Of a stretch of DNA of 64,000 bases, positions 8,019-17,283 are shown piece by piece; position 1 is the first letter of the stretch, and every line of letters starts with the position of its first letter. Where the stretch lies: the NCBI RefSeq assembly GCF_000719475.1, contig NZ_JOGO01000028.1, positions 9,342 through 73,341 on the forward strand. The letters are read 5' to 3'. Source of the DNA: Streptomyces sp. NRRL F-5630. Its GTDB lineage: Bacteria; Actinomycetota; Actinomycetes; Streptomycetales; Streptomycetaceae. Both the position numbers and the translations under genes were made by a program. The notes under the pieces were generated by a model. That model saw nothing but the letters and a program-made list of their open reading frames with translations. It did not search any database and was not told the DNA's origin.

Positions 8019-9301
8019 GCGACCTCCTGGCGCGGCACCGCGCCGTACTCCCCGACTGGCTCGCCCTCTACTACGACGAACCCATCGAGCTCACCCACGG
8101 CGAGGGCCGCCACGTGTGGGACGCCGAGGGCCGCCGCTACCTCGACTTCTTCGGCGGCATCCTCACCACCATGACCGCGCACGCCCTCCCCGAGGTGACC
8201 AAGGCGGTCAGCGAGCAGGCCGCCCGGCTCGTCCACTCCTCGACGCTCTACCTCAACCGCCCGATGGTCGACCTCGCCGAGCGGATCGCGCACCTCTCCG
8301 GCATCCCCGACGCGCGCGTCTTCTTCACCACGTCGGGCACCGAGGCCAACGACACCGCGCTGCTCCTCGCGACCGCGTACCGCCGCTCCAACCAGATCAT
8401 CGCGATGCGCAACAGCTACCACGGCCGCTCCTTCTCGGCGGTCGGGATCACGGGCAACAGCGGCTGGTCCCCGACGAGTTACTCACCGCTCCAGACTCTG
8501 TGGGCACACGGGGCCGTCCGCGGGCGCGGCCCGTTCGCGCACCTGGACGACCGCGAGTTCACCGAGGCGAGCGTCGCCGACCTGCGCGACCTGCTCGGCC
8601 AGGCACGCGGTCAGGTGGCGGCGCTGATCGCCGAACCGGTGCAGGGCGTCGGCGGGTTCACCTCGCCGCCCGACGGGCTCTACGCCGCGTTCCGTGAAGT
8701 CCTCGCCGAGCGCGGCATCCTGTGGATCGCCGACGAGGTGCAGACCGGCTGGGGGCGCACGGGCGACCACTTCTGGGGCTGGCAGGCCCACGACGGGGCC
8801 GGGCCGCCGGACCTGCTCACCTTCGCCAAGGGCATCGGCAACGGCATGTCCATCGGCGGCGTCGTCGCACGTGCCGAGATCATGAACGTCATCGACACCA
8901 ACTCGCTCTCCACCTTCGGCGGTTCACCCATCACGATGGCCGCGGGGCTCGCCAACCTCACGTACCTCCTGGAGCACGACCTCCAGGGCAACGCGCGCCG
9001 CGTCGGCGGGCTGCTGCGCGAGCGGCTGCGGGCGGGGACGGCCGGCATGGCGCACGTGCGGGAGGTGCGCGGGCGCGGGCTCATGCTCGGCGTCGAACTC
9101 GTCGCGCCCGGCACGGACCGCGCCGACCCGGCACGCGCGGGCGCCGTCCTGGAGGCCGCGCGCGCCGCCGGCCTCCTCATCGGAAAGGGCGGCGGCCACG
9201 ACACGAGCGTGCTGCGCGTCGCGCCGCCGCTGAGCCTGACCGTCGCGGAGGCCGAGGAGGGCGGCGACCTCCTCCTGTCGGCCCTGCGCGCGACGGCCTG
9301 A
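8015..9301 (+). CDS. Class III (omega) aminotransferase, probably for beta-alanine
   Basis: A 428-residue PLP enzyme starting at GTG 8015, overlapping the previous stop by 4 bp. It has the class III features: FTTSGTEANDTA (cofactor phosphate binding), DEVQTGWGRTG with the Asp that contacts the pyridine nitrogen, and Lys272 in LLTFAKGIGNG forming the Schiff base. Following a beta-ureidopropionase, it most likely transfers the amino group of beta-alanine or beta-aminoisobutyrate to an oxo-acid, giving malonate semialdehyde. Related AGXT2-like or GABA aminotransferases are alternatives that the sequence alone cannot exclude. Confidence 0.88.
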   Translation: MSDLLARHRAVLPDWLALYYDEPIELTHGEGRHVWDAEGRRYLDFFGGILTTMTAHALPEVTKAVSEQAARLVHSSTLYLNRPMVDLAERIAHLSGIPDARVFFTTSGTEANDTALLLATAYRRSNQIIAMRNSYHGRSFSAVGITGNSGWSPTSYSPLQTLWAHGAVRGRGPFAHLDDREFTEASVADLRDLLGQARGQVAALIAEPVQGVGGFTSPPDGLYAAFREVLAERGILWIADEVQTGWGRTGDHFWGWQAHDGAGPPDLLTFAKGIGNGMSIGGVVARAEIMNVIDTNSLSTFGGSPITMAAGLANLTYLLEHDLQGNARRVGGLLRERLRAGTAGMAHVREVRGRGLMLGVELVAPGTDRADPARAGAVLEAARAAGLLIGKGGGHDTSVLRVAPPLSLTVAEAEEGGDLLLSALRATA

Positions 9302-9423
9302 GCGGTCAGGAGCGGGCGCCACGGATTCGGGCCCCGCACCCGTGGCGCGAGCCCCCGTGGCACCCGCCCCGCAGCCGCACGAGAGCCGCCCGCCCCACCC
9401 GAGCCCGAGGAGAAGGAGCCCCC

Positions 9424-10830
9424 ATGAGCAACCGCACCCTGATCCGCGGCGGACTCGTCGTCACCGCCGCCGAGGAGACCCACGCCGACGTGCTCGTCGA
9501 GGACGGGCGGGTCGCCGCCCTCGCCACCACAGGCTCCGCCGCCGCCGAGGCGTGGACGGCGGAGCGGGTCGTCGACGCGCGCGGCACGTACGTGATCCCC
9601 GGCGGTGTCGACGGGCACACGCACATGGAGATGCCCTTCGGCGGTACGTACGCGTCCGACACCTTCGAGACCGGTACCCGGGCCGCGGCCTGGGGCGGCA
9701 CCACGACGATCGTCGACTTCGTCGTGCAGAGCGTCGGCCACGGACTGCGCGAGGGCCTCGACGCCTGGCACGCGAAGGCCGAGGGCAACTGCGCGATCGA
9801 CTACGGCTTCCACATGATCCTCGCCGACGTCAATGAGGACACCCTGAAGGAGATGGACCTCCTCGTCGGCGAGGGCGTCACGAGCTTCAAGCTCTTCATG
9901 GCCTATCCCGGCGTCTTCTACTCCGACGACGGCCGCATCCTGCGCGCGATGCAGCGCGCGGGCGAGAACGGCGGCCTCACGATGGTGCACGCCGAGAACG
10001 GCATCGCCATCGACGTCCTCGTCGAACAGGCCCTCGCGGCGGGCCGTACCGACCCGCGCCACCACGGCGAGGTCCGCAAGGCCCTCCTGGAGGCCGAGGC
10101 CACCCACCGCGCGATCCAGCTCGCGCGCGTCGCGGGCGACGTCCCGCTGTACATCGTGCACGTCTCGGCGCAGGAGGCACTCGCGGAGATCGCCGCCGCG
10201 CGCGACACGGGCCTGCCCGTCTACGGCGAGACGTGTCCGCAGTACCTCTTCCTTTCCACCGACAACCTCGCCGAACCGGACTTCGAGGGCGCCAAGTACG
10301 TGTGCTCGACGCCGCTGCGCCCCCGGGAGCACCAGGCGGCACTGTGGCGCGGGCTGCGGACCGACGACCTCCAGGTCGTCTCGACCGATCACTGTCCCTT
10401 CTGCTTCAGTGGCCAGAAGGAGCTGGGCCGGGGCGACTTCTCGAAGATCCCCAACGGGATGCCCGGCGTCGAGCACCGCATGGACCTCCTCCACCAGGCC
10501 GTCGTGGAGGGCCACATCTCCCGCCGCCGCTGGATCGACCTCGCCTGCGCCGCGCCCGCCCGCATGTTCGGCCTCTACCCGAGGAAAGGCACGATCGCCC
10601 CCGGCGCGGACGCGGACATCGTGATCTACGACCCGCACGCGGAACAGGTCCTCTCGGCCGCCACCCACCACATGAACGTCGACTACTCGGCCTACGAGGG
10701 CAAGCGCGTCACGGGCCGGGTCCGCACGGTCCTCTCGCGCGGCGTCCCGGTCCTGGAGGACAGGGAGTACGTGGGCCGCGCGGGCCACGGCGTGTACGTG
10801 CCGAGGGGACTGAGCACGTACAGGAGCTGA
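9424..10830 (+). CDS. hydA: Dihydropyrimidinase / hydantoinase
   Basis: A 468-residue amidohydrolase that opens the ring of 5,6-dihydrouracil and dihydrothymine (or 5-substituted hydantoins). The metal centre is recognisable: HTHMEMP (two His), Lys156 in SFKLFMAYPG (carboxylated bridging Lys), His in IVHVSAQ, and Asp322 in STDHCPF. An excellent AGGAGAAGGAG lies just before the ATG. Its product is the substrate of the amidohydrolase encoded at 7173, so three consecutive steps are in one transcription unit. The gap of 122 bp before it holds no gene. Confidence 0.93.
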   Translation: MSNRTLIRGGLVVTAAEETHADVLVEDGRVAALATTGSAAAEAWTAERVVDARGTYVIPGGVDGHTHMEMPFGGTYASDTFETGTRAAAWGGTTTIVDFVVQSVGHGLREGLDAWHAKAEGNCAIDYGFHMILADVNEDTLKEMDLLVGEGVTSFKLFMAYPGVFYSDDGRILRAMQRAGENGGLTMVHAENGIAIDVLVEQALAAGRTDPRHHGEVRKALLEAEATHRAIQLARVAGDVPLYIVHVSAQEALAEIAAARDTGLPVYGETCPQYLFLSTDNLAEPDFEGAKYVCSTPLRPREHQAALWRGLRTDDLQVVSTDHCPFCFSGQKELGRGDFSKIPNGMPGVEHRMDLLHQAVVEGHISRRRWIDLACAAPARMFGLYPRKGTIAPGADADIVIYDPHAEQVLSAATHHMNVDYSAYEGKRVTGRVRTVLSRGVPVLEDREYVGRAGHGVYVPRGLSTYRS

Positions 10831-10998
10831 CCGGCACGCGGTACGGCGGCGGGGGCGGGGCGCACGGGCGGGGCGCGGGACCACCGGTGCCTGATCGGTC
10901 CCCTTCGCGCGGTATCGCCTGACACCCTCACGCACACCGTCGTCCGCGGCCCGGCGGTACGACGGCCCCCAGGAGCCCCGAACACAGGAGCACTCGCC

Positions 10999-12000
10999 AT
11001 GGACTTCGGACTCGTCCTCCAGACCGACCCCCCGGCCTCCACCGTCGTCGGCCTCATGCGCCGCGCCGAGCAGCAGGGCTTCACCCACGGCTGGACCTTC
11101 GACTCCGCCGTCCTGTGGCAGGAGCCCTTCGTCATCCACAGCCAGATCCTGGAGCACACCGAACGGCTCGTCGTCGGCCCGATGGTGACCAACCCGGGGA
11201 CCCGTACGTGGGAGGTCACCGCCTCGACCTTCGCGACGCTCAACGACATGTTCGGCAACCGCACCGTGTGCGGCATCGGGCGCGGCGACTCCGCGATGCG
11301 CGTCGCGGGCCGCCCGCCGAACACCCTCGCCCGCCTCGGCGAGGCCATCGACACCATCCGCGATCTCGCCGAGGGTCGCGGCGCGCGGCTCGGCGACACC
11401 GAGGTGCGGCTGCCGTGGGTGCGGGAGGGGCGGCTGCCGGTGTGGGCCGCCGCGTACGGGCCGAAGGCGCTCGCCCTCACCGGGGCGCGCGCCGACGGCT
11501 TCATCCTCCAGCTCGCCGACCCCTACCTGACCGCCGCGATGGTCGAACAGGTCCGCACCGCCGCCTCCGACGCGGGCCGCGACCCCGCCTCCGTCACGAT
11601 CTGCGTCGCCGCCCCCGCCTACGTGAGCGAGGACCTGGCCCACGCGCGCGAGCAGTGCCGCTGGTTCGGTGGCATGGTCGGCAACCACGTCGCCGATCTC
11701 GTCGCCCGCTACGGCAGCGAATCCGCCTCCGTACCGCCCGAGCTGACCGCGTACATCGCCGACCGCGAGGACTACGACTACAGCCACCACGGCCGCGTGG
11801 GCAACAGCTCGACCGACTTCGTGCCCGACGAGATCGTGGACCGCTTCTGCGTCCTCGGCCCCGTCGAGGCGCACATCGAGAAGCTGCGCGAACTCCGCGC
11901 CGTCGGCGTCGACCAGTTCGCCGTCTACGCGATGCACGACGCGCGCGAAGAACTCATCGACGTGTACGGGAAGGAAGTCATCCCCGTCCTCAACTCCTAG
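10999..12000 (+). CDS. Mer-like LLM-class flavin/F420-dependent oxidoreductase
   Basis: A 333-residue luciferase-like TIM-barrel oxidoreductase. The N-terminus MDFGLVLQTDPPAS, GPMVTNPGTR (the strand-3 segment with the non-prolyl cis peptide of the F420 branch) and GIGRGDSAMR are typical of the group close to methylenetetrahydromethanopterin reductase. Such proteins use F420 or FMN for hydride transfer; the substrate is not known. The gene sits between dihydropyrimidinase and an NCS1 transporter, so a role in pyrimidine ring reduction or modification is likely. No PreA/PreT-type dihydropyrimidine dehydrogenase is present nearby. An ACAGGAGCACTCGCC leader sequence precedes the ATG. Confidence 0.85.
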   Translation: MDFGLVLQTDPPASTVVGLMRRAEQQGFTHGWTFDSAVLWQEPFVIHSQILEHTERLVVGPMVTNPGTRTWEVTASTFATLNDMFGNRTVCGIGRGDSAMRVAGRPPNTLARLGEAIDTIRDLAEGRGARLGDTEVRLPWVREGRLPVWAAAYGPKALALTGARADGFILQLADPYLTAAMVEQVRTAASDAGRDPASVTICVAAPAYVSEDLAHAREQCRWFGGMVGNHVADLVARYGSESASVPPELTAYIADREDYDYSHHGRVGNSSTDFVPDEIVDRFCVLGPVEAHIEKLRELRAVGVDQFAVYAMHDAREELIDVYGKEVIPVLNS

Positions 12001-12172
12001 AGTCGGCAGACCTTTCCCCCGCCCGGCGCGCCCCCGCCCCACGCGACGGGGCACGTCCCGCCGGAAGCGCGGCACGTCCGCGCGCCCTTTTACCCCGCAC
12101 CCGCACGGCACCCCACGGCACCCGAGCACGGCACCGCATCCTCCCGCACCGTTCTCCCCGAAGGGTCCCGCC

Positions 12173-13750
12173 ATGACTGACGCCCTCGCCACCCCGCCCG
12201 GCACCCCGCCGGGCCCACCGCGCCCCTCCCACGCGGCCACCGCTCCGGGGCAGCACCTCACCCCCGACGGCCGCGTCGAACTCGACCCGGGCGCCTTCCC
12301 CGCCGACTCGCCGCACGCCAACGAGGATCTGCGCCCGATCCCCGTCGCCCACCGCCACTGGGGCACCTACAACTTCACGGCCCTGTGGATCGGGATGGCG
12401 CACAACATCCCCTCCTGGACGCTCGCTTCGGGCCTCGTGGCGCTCGGCATGGACTGGAAGCAGGCCGTCCTCACCATCGCCCTCGCCAATGTCGTCGTCC
12501 TGCTCCCCATGCTCCTGACCGGGCACGCGGGACCCAAGTACGGCATCCCCTTCCCCGTCCTCGCGCGCGCCTCCTTCGGGCTGCGCGGCGCGAACCTGCC
12601 CGCTCTCCTTCGCGCGGCCGTGGCCTGCGGCTGGTTCGGCATCCAGACGTGGATCGGCGGACAGGGCGTCTTCGTCCTACTCGACAAGCTGCTGCCGGGC
12701 TCCTGGGCGCACGCCTCGCGCCTCGGCGGGCAGCCGTGGCCGCTGTGGGTGTGTTTCGGGATCTTCTGGCTGCTGCAACTCCTCATCATCCACCGGGGAA
12801 TGGAGACCCTGCGGCGCTTCGAGAACTGGGCCGGGCCCTTTGTGTTCCTCGGCGCGCTCGCGCTGCTCGCGTGGATGGCGGACGAGGCGGGCGGCTTCGG
12901 CCCGCTGCTCGACCAGCCCTCGGAGCTCGGCTGGGGCGGCGACTTCTGGCCCGTGTTCTTCCCCGCGCTCATGGGGATGATCGGCTTCTGGTCCACGCTC
13001 TCGCTGAACATCCCCGACTTCACGCGCTTCGGCAGGGGCCAACGCGCCCAGGTCTGGGGCCAGTCGCTCGGCCTGCCCACCACGATGACGGCCTTCGCGC
13101 TCCTCTCCGTGCTCGTCACCTCGGGCTCCCAGGCGGTCTACGGCGAACCCGTGTGGGAGCCGGTCGACCTGGCGGCCCGCGCGGACAACGCCTTCGGTCT
13201 GCTCTTCGCGCTGATCACGGTCCTCGTCGCGACGATCTCGGCGAACCTCGCGGCGAACGTCGTCTCGCCCGCGTACGACCTCGCCAACCTCGCCCCCCGC
13301 TTCATCAGCTTCCGCACCGGGGCGCTCATCACCGGTGTGGTGGGCGTGCTGATCATGCCGTGGAAGCTCATCGCGACGCCGGAGCTGTACATCTACACGT
13401 GGCTCGGGGTGGTCGGCGGGCTGCTCGGCACGGTCGCGGGCATCCTCATCGCCGACTACTGGCTCGTCCGGGGCACCTCGCTGCACCTCGCGGAGCTGTA
13501 CCGCAGGGAGGGCCGCTACTGGTACCGCCGCGGCTGGCACCCGGCGGCGGTCCTCGCCTTCCTCGCCGGTGGCGTCCTCGCGGTCGGCGGCTCCCACTCC
13601 GCGCCCGGCAAGGGCCCCTTCCCGGAGGACGGCCTCATCCCCCTCCTCAAGCCGCTCGCCGACTACGGCTGGGCGATCGGCTTCGCCTCGTCACTCCTCG
13701 TGTACGTGATCCTCGCGGGACGCTCGGGGAGGCGGGCGGAGCGGGAGTGA
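12173..13750 (+). CDS. NCS1-family nucleobase/hydantoin transporter
   Basis: A 525-residue integral membrane protein with about 12 hydrophobic segments. The start of the first helix (YNFTALWIGMAHNIPSW) and the following loop with GPKYGIPFPVLARASFG are the NCS1 signatures. The family imports uracil, cytosine, allantoin or hydantoins with Na+ or H+. Placed last in the operon with dihydropyrimidinase, it probably imports uracil/thymine or the corresponding dihydropyrimidines or hydantoins. GAAGGG precedes the ATG by seven bases. The preceding 172-bp gap holds no gene. Confidence 0.9.
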   Translation: MTDALATPPGTPPGPPRPSHAATAPGQHLTPDGRVELDPGAFPADSPHANEDLRPIPVAHRHWGTYNFTALWIGMAHNIPSWTLASGLVALGMDWKQAVLTIALANVVVLLPMLLTGHAGPKYGIPFPVLARASFGLRGANLPALLRAAVACGWFGIQTWIGGQGVFVLLDKLLPGSWAHASRLGGQPWPLWVCFGIFWLLQLLIIHRGMETLRRFENWAGPFVFLGALALLAWMADEAGGFGPLLDQPSELGWGGDFWPVFFPALMGMIGFWSTLSLNIPDFTRFGRGQRAQVWGQSLGLPTTMTAFALLSVLVTSGSQAVYGEPVWEPVDLAARADNAFGLLFALITVLVATISANLAANVVSPAYDLANLAPRFISFRTGALITGVVGVLIMPWKLIATPELYIYTWLGVVGGLLGTVAGILIADYWLVRGTSLHLAELYRREGRYWYRRGWHPAAVLAFLAGGVLAVGGSHSAPGKGPFPEDGLIPLLKPLADYGWAIGFASSLLVYVILAGRSGRRAERE

Positions 13751-13980
13751 GGGCCGGGGAGGGGCGCGGAAGCCGCGGGGCGCCGTACGGGGCCCGCCGC
13801 CACCGCGCGGCCCGTGGCACCCCCGAGTACCCTCCCACCCGTCCCCAGCTGCGGTTTCCGCCCCCCGCGGTTAGCGTGGGCTGAGGGCTGGGCCCTCCCG
13901 GCCGGCCGGTCCCGAGCCGGAAGGACGTGTGACATGCGAACGCCCCGTACCGGAACCCGTACCGCCGCCGGAGCCGCGCG

Positions 13981-14835
13981 GTGACCGCCGCCGCGCACGG
14001 GCTCGCTCCCGTCATGACCGGCATCGCGGCCATGGTCTTCGACGTCGACGGGGTCCTCACCGACTCCGCGCGCGTCCACGCCGAGGCGTGGAAGGAGGCG
14101 TTCGACGCCTGCCTGCGCGCGCATCCCCCCGCCGACAAGGCGCTGGACAGGCCCTTCGACGCCGCCGACGACTACCTGCGCTACGTCGACGGCAAGCCCA
14201 GAGCCGACGGCGCCGCCGCCTTCCTGCACTCCCGGCGGGTGCCGATCCCGGACGGCAGCCCCTCCGACGCCCCCGGCACGGACTCGGTCGCCGCCGTCGC
14301 CGCGCTCAAGGACGGCATGTTCACGCGCCGCGTCCGCGAGAACGGCATCGAACCCTTCCCGGGCTCCGTCCGGCTCCTGAAGGCCCTGCGCGCCGCCGGT
14401 GTCCCCATGGCCGCCGCCTCCTCCTCGCACCACGCCCGCGACGTCCTCGCGGGGGCCGGACTCCTCGACTACTTCGTCAGCCTCGTCGACGGCGACGAGT
14501 CCCACCGCCTCGGCCTGCCCGGCAAACCCGACCCCGCGCTCTTCCTGGAGGCCGCGAACCGTCTCGGCACCGAGCCCGCGCACGCCGCCGTCGCCGAGGA
14601 CGCCCTCGCGGGGGTCGAGGCGGGGCGGCGCGGCGGCTTCGGCCTCGTCATCGGCGTCGACCGGGCCCACACCACCGACACCGCCAGGAGCCTGCGGGAG
14701 CACGGCGCCGACCTCGTCGTCGACGACCTCGCCCACCTCCTGCGCGCACCGGGCACCGACGACCGCCCACCCGGGAAGGACGACCGCGCGTCCGGGGCCC
14801 ACGGCGGTGCGTCCGGCACCGACGGCAAGGAGTGA
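13981..14835 (+). CDS. HAD hydrolase, beta-phosphoglucomutase-like
   Basis: A 284-residue HAD protein. The nucleophile and acid/base are in FDVDGVLTDSARVH (D-x-D), the Ser/Thr loop in AAASSSHH, the Lys in LPGKPDPALF and the second acid cluster in AVAEDALAGVEA. The cap domain lies between. This subfamily interconverts beta-glucose-1-phosphate and glucose-6-phosphate, which fits the GH65 phosphorylase encoded 4 bp downstream. The GTG at 13981 is chosen because GGAG lies seven bases upstream; an ATG at 14014 is possible. The tail after residue 255 is a Pro/Gly/Asp-rich extension with no family counterpart I know. Confidence 0.87.
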   Translation: MTAAAHGLAPVMTGIAAMVFDVDGVLTDSARVHAEAWKEAFDACLRAHPPADKALDRPFDAADDYLRYVDGKPRADGAAAFLHSRRVPIPDGSPSDAPGTDSVAAVAALKDGMFTRRVRENGIEPFPGSVRLLKALRAAGVPMAAASSSHHARDVLAGAGLLDYFVSLVDGDESHRLGLPGKPDPALFLEAANRLGTEPAHAAVAEDALAGVEAGRRGGFGLVIGVDRAHTTDTARSLREHGADLVVDDLAHLLRAPGTDDRPPGKDDRASGAHGGASGTDGKE

Positions 14836-14839
14836 CCGC

Positions 14840-17248
14840 ATGTCCGAATGGACCTGGGAGTACGAGGGCTACGACCCCGCAGAGGAGACGCTGCGCGAAT
14901 CCCTGTGCAGCCTCGGGAACGGCTACTTCGCGACCCGCGGCGCGGCCCCCGAGTGCGCCGCGGGCGGCCCGCACTACCCGGGCACCTACGCCGCCGGCGT
15001 CTACAACCGGCTCACCTCGGAGGTCGCCGGGCAGACGGTCTCCAACGAGGACATGGTCAACCTCCCCAACTGGCTGCCCCTGCGCTACCGCCTCGCCACG
15101 CCCGACGGCAGCGGCGGCGACTGGTACACGCCCGACGACGCCGCGCTGCGCTCGTACCGCCAGCTGCTCGACCTGCGCGCCGGGATCTACGAGCGCCACC
15201 TCTTGTTCGAGGACGCCTCGGGCCGCAGGCTGCGCGTGCGCCAGTCCCGGATCGTCCACATGGACGACCCCCATCTCGCCGCCCTGCGCACCGAGTTCAC
15301 CGCCGAGAACTTCAGCGGCACCGTCGAGGTCGAGTCCGCGATCGACGCAGCAGTCACGAACGACGGCGTGGCACGCTACCGCGAGCTGAACGGCCAGCAC
15401 CTGGCCGAGATCATGAGCGGCTACCCCGAGGACTGCACCGTGTGGGTCCGCGCGCGCACGATCAACTCGGGCATCGCGGTCGCCGTCGCCGCCCGGACGT
15501 ACAGCAGCCAAGGCCCCTCGTGCGAGCCCCGCCCCTCCACAGGCACCCCGACCCGGCCCGCGACGCGCGTCGACCTGGCCCTGAAGCAGGGCGAGACGGC
15601 GACGGTCGACAAGATCGTCGCCCTGCACACCTCGCGGGACTCCGCGATCAGCGACCCGCTCGACGCGGCGCTCGACGGCGTGCGCAACGTGCCCGGCTGG
15701 GACCAGCTCCTCCTCGGCCACCGTCTCGCCTGGCAGCGCCTGTGGCACCGCGCGCTCCTCGAAGTCCCCGGCGAGGCCGGGCACATCCTGCGCTTCCACC
15801 TCTTCCACGTCCTCCAGACCCTGTCCCCGCACACCGCCGACCTGGACGCGGGCGTGCCCGCGCGCGGCCTCAACGGCGAGGCGTACCGGGGGCACGTCTT
15901 CTGGGACGAACTCTTCGTCCTGCCCTACCTCAACCTGCACTTCCCCGAGGTCTCCAAGGGCCTGCTCCGCTACCGCCACCGACGCCTGAACCGCGCCCGC
16001 CGCCTCGCCCGCGACGCCGGGTACGACGGCGCGATGTACCCCTGGCAGTCCGGCAGCGACGGTCGCGAGGAGACCCAGGAACTCCACCTCAACCCCAGCT
16101 CCGGACGCTGGCTGCCCGACAACTCACGCCTCCAGCACCACATCGGCTCGGCCGTCGCGTACAACGTGTGGAGCTACGCGCGCGCCACGGGCGACAGACG
16201 CTTCATGGAGCAGGAGGGCGCCGAGACGCTGCTCCAGATCTCGCGCTTCTGGGCCTCGAAGTCCGAGTGGGACGGCGACATCGGCCGCTACCGCATCCGC
16301 CGCGTCGTCGGCCCCGACGAGTACCACGACGCCTACCCCGACGCGACCGAACCCGGGCTCGACGACAACGCGTACACCAACGTCACCGCCGCCTGGGTCC
16401 TCCAGCGCACCCTCGAATCCCTCGCCGCGCTCCCCGAGGAACGCCGCGCCGAACTCGCCGAGCACACCGGGCTGGACGACACCGAACTCTCCCACTGGGA
16501 CGACATCTCGCACCGCCTCCACGTGCCCTTCCACCAGGGTGTCGTCAGCCAGTTCGACGGCTACGGGGAACTGCGCGAACTCGACTGGGTCGGCATGTCC
16601 ACCAAGTACGGCGACATCCGCCGCCTCGACCGCGTCCTGGAGGCCGAGGGCGACAGCGTCAACCGCTACCAGGCGTCCAAGCAGGCCGACACCCTGATGC
16701 TCGGCTACCTCTTCCCGCCCCGCGAACTGCGCGCCCTCTTCGCGCGCCTGGGCCACCGGCTCGACGACGAGACGTGGCGCCGCACGGTCGACTACTACGT
16801 GGCCCGTACGAGCCACGGTTCCACGCTCAGCGGCCTCGTGCACGCCTGGGTGCTGGCCCGCGTGCGGCCCGCCCAGGCGTGGGGCTTCTTCCAGGAGGCG
16901 CTGCGCGGGGACGTCGCCGACCTCCAGGGCGGGACGACGGGCGAGGGCATCCACCTCGGCGCCATGGCCGGGACCCTCGACCTCGTGCAGCGCTGCCTGA
17001 CGGGACTGCGCATCCGCTCCGACGGCGCACTCAGCCTCGCCCCCGTGCCCCAACCCGAGCTGTCCGGCTACGACTTCGCGATCCACTACCGCCACCTGTG
17101 GGGCGTGCGCTTCCGGATGCGCTCGGGCGGCCTCGACATCAGCCTCCCCGCCACCAACCGGCGCTCGCTCGACATCCGGCTCGTGGACCGCACGGTGACG
17201 CTGCGGCCGGGCGACTCCTTCCACCTGACCCTGCCGGACGGGGACTGA
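14840..17248 (+). CDS. Glycoside hydrolase family 65 disaccharide phosphorylase
   Basis: An 802-residue cytoplasmic protein with the GH65 order: N-terminal beta-sandwich, helical linker, (alpha/alpha)6 barrel and C-terminal sheet domain. Glu494 in GPDEYHD is the general acid, and the later YQASKQADTL and SHGSTLSG segments correspond to the regions that bind phosphate in maltose, trehalose and kojibiose phosphorylases. It would split an alpha-glucosyl disaccharide with phosphate to beta-glucose-1-phosphate, which the co-transcribed HAD phosphomutase then converts. The disaccharide itself cannot be read from the sequence. It starts 4 bp after the HAD stop. Confidence 0.9.
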   Translation: MSEWTWEYEGYDPAEETLRESLCSLGNGYFATRGAAPECAAGGPHYPGTYAAGVYNRLTSEVAGQTVSNEDMVNLPNWLPLRYRLATPDGSGGDWYTPDDAALRSYRQLLDLRAGIYERHLLFEDASGRRLRVRQSRIVHMDDPHLAALRTEFTAENFSGTVEVESAIDAAVTNDGVARYRELNGQHLAEIMSGYPEDCTVWVRARTINSGIAVAVAARTYSSQGPSCEPRPSTGTPTRPATRVDLALKQGETATVDKIVALHTSRDSAISDPLDAALDGVRNVPGWDQLLLGHRLAWQRLWHRALLEVPGEAGHILRFHLFHVLQTLSPHTADLDAGVPARGLNGEAYRGHVFWDELFVLPYLNLHFPEVSKGLLRYRHRRLNRARRLARDAGYDGAMYPWQSGSDGREETQELHLNPSSGRWLPDNSRLQHHIGSAVAYNVWSYARATGDRRFMEQEGAETLLQISRFWASKSEWDGDIGRYRIRRVVGPDEYHDAYPDATEPGLDDNAYTNVTAAWVLQRTLESLAALPEERRAELAEHTGLDDTELSHWDDISHRLHVPFHQGVVSQFDGYGELRELDWVGMSTKYGDIRRLDRVLEAEGDSVNRYQASKQADTLMLGYLFPPRELRALFARLGHRLDDETWRRTVDYYVARTSHGSTLSGLVHAWVLARVRPAQAWGFFQEALRGDVADLQGGTTGEGIHLGAMAGTLDLVQRCLTGLRIRSDGALSLAPVPQPELSGYDFAIHYRHLWGVRFRMRSGGLDISLPATNRRSLDIRLVDRTVTLRPGDSFHLTLPDGD

Positions 17249-17253
17249 CCTGC

Positions 17254-17271
17254 CCCCCGGGGCGCCGGGGG
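17254..17271. terminator. Bidirectional hairpin between GH65 and lipoate ligase genes
   Basis: A perfect 7-bp stem (CCCCCGG, loop GGCG, CCGGGGG) sits in the 35 bp between two convergent stops. It is short but placed exactly where a shared terminator is needed. Confidence 0.45.
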
Positions 17272-17283
17272 CGCGCCGGGTCC

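Noticed and set aside
8680..12366. A 1228-residue minus-strand open frame under the pyrimidine operon
   Set aside because: It is a shadow of three well-supported plus-strand genes; composition is low-complexity and there is no ribosome site.
14399..14840. An N-terminal extension of the GH65 protein (949 residues instead of 802)
   Set aside because: The extension is Ser/Pro/Arg-rich and lies over the HAD gene; the ATG at 14840, 4 bp after the HAD stop, gives the normal N-terminus.
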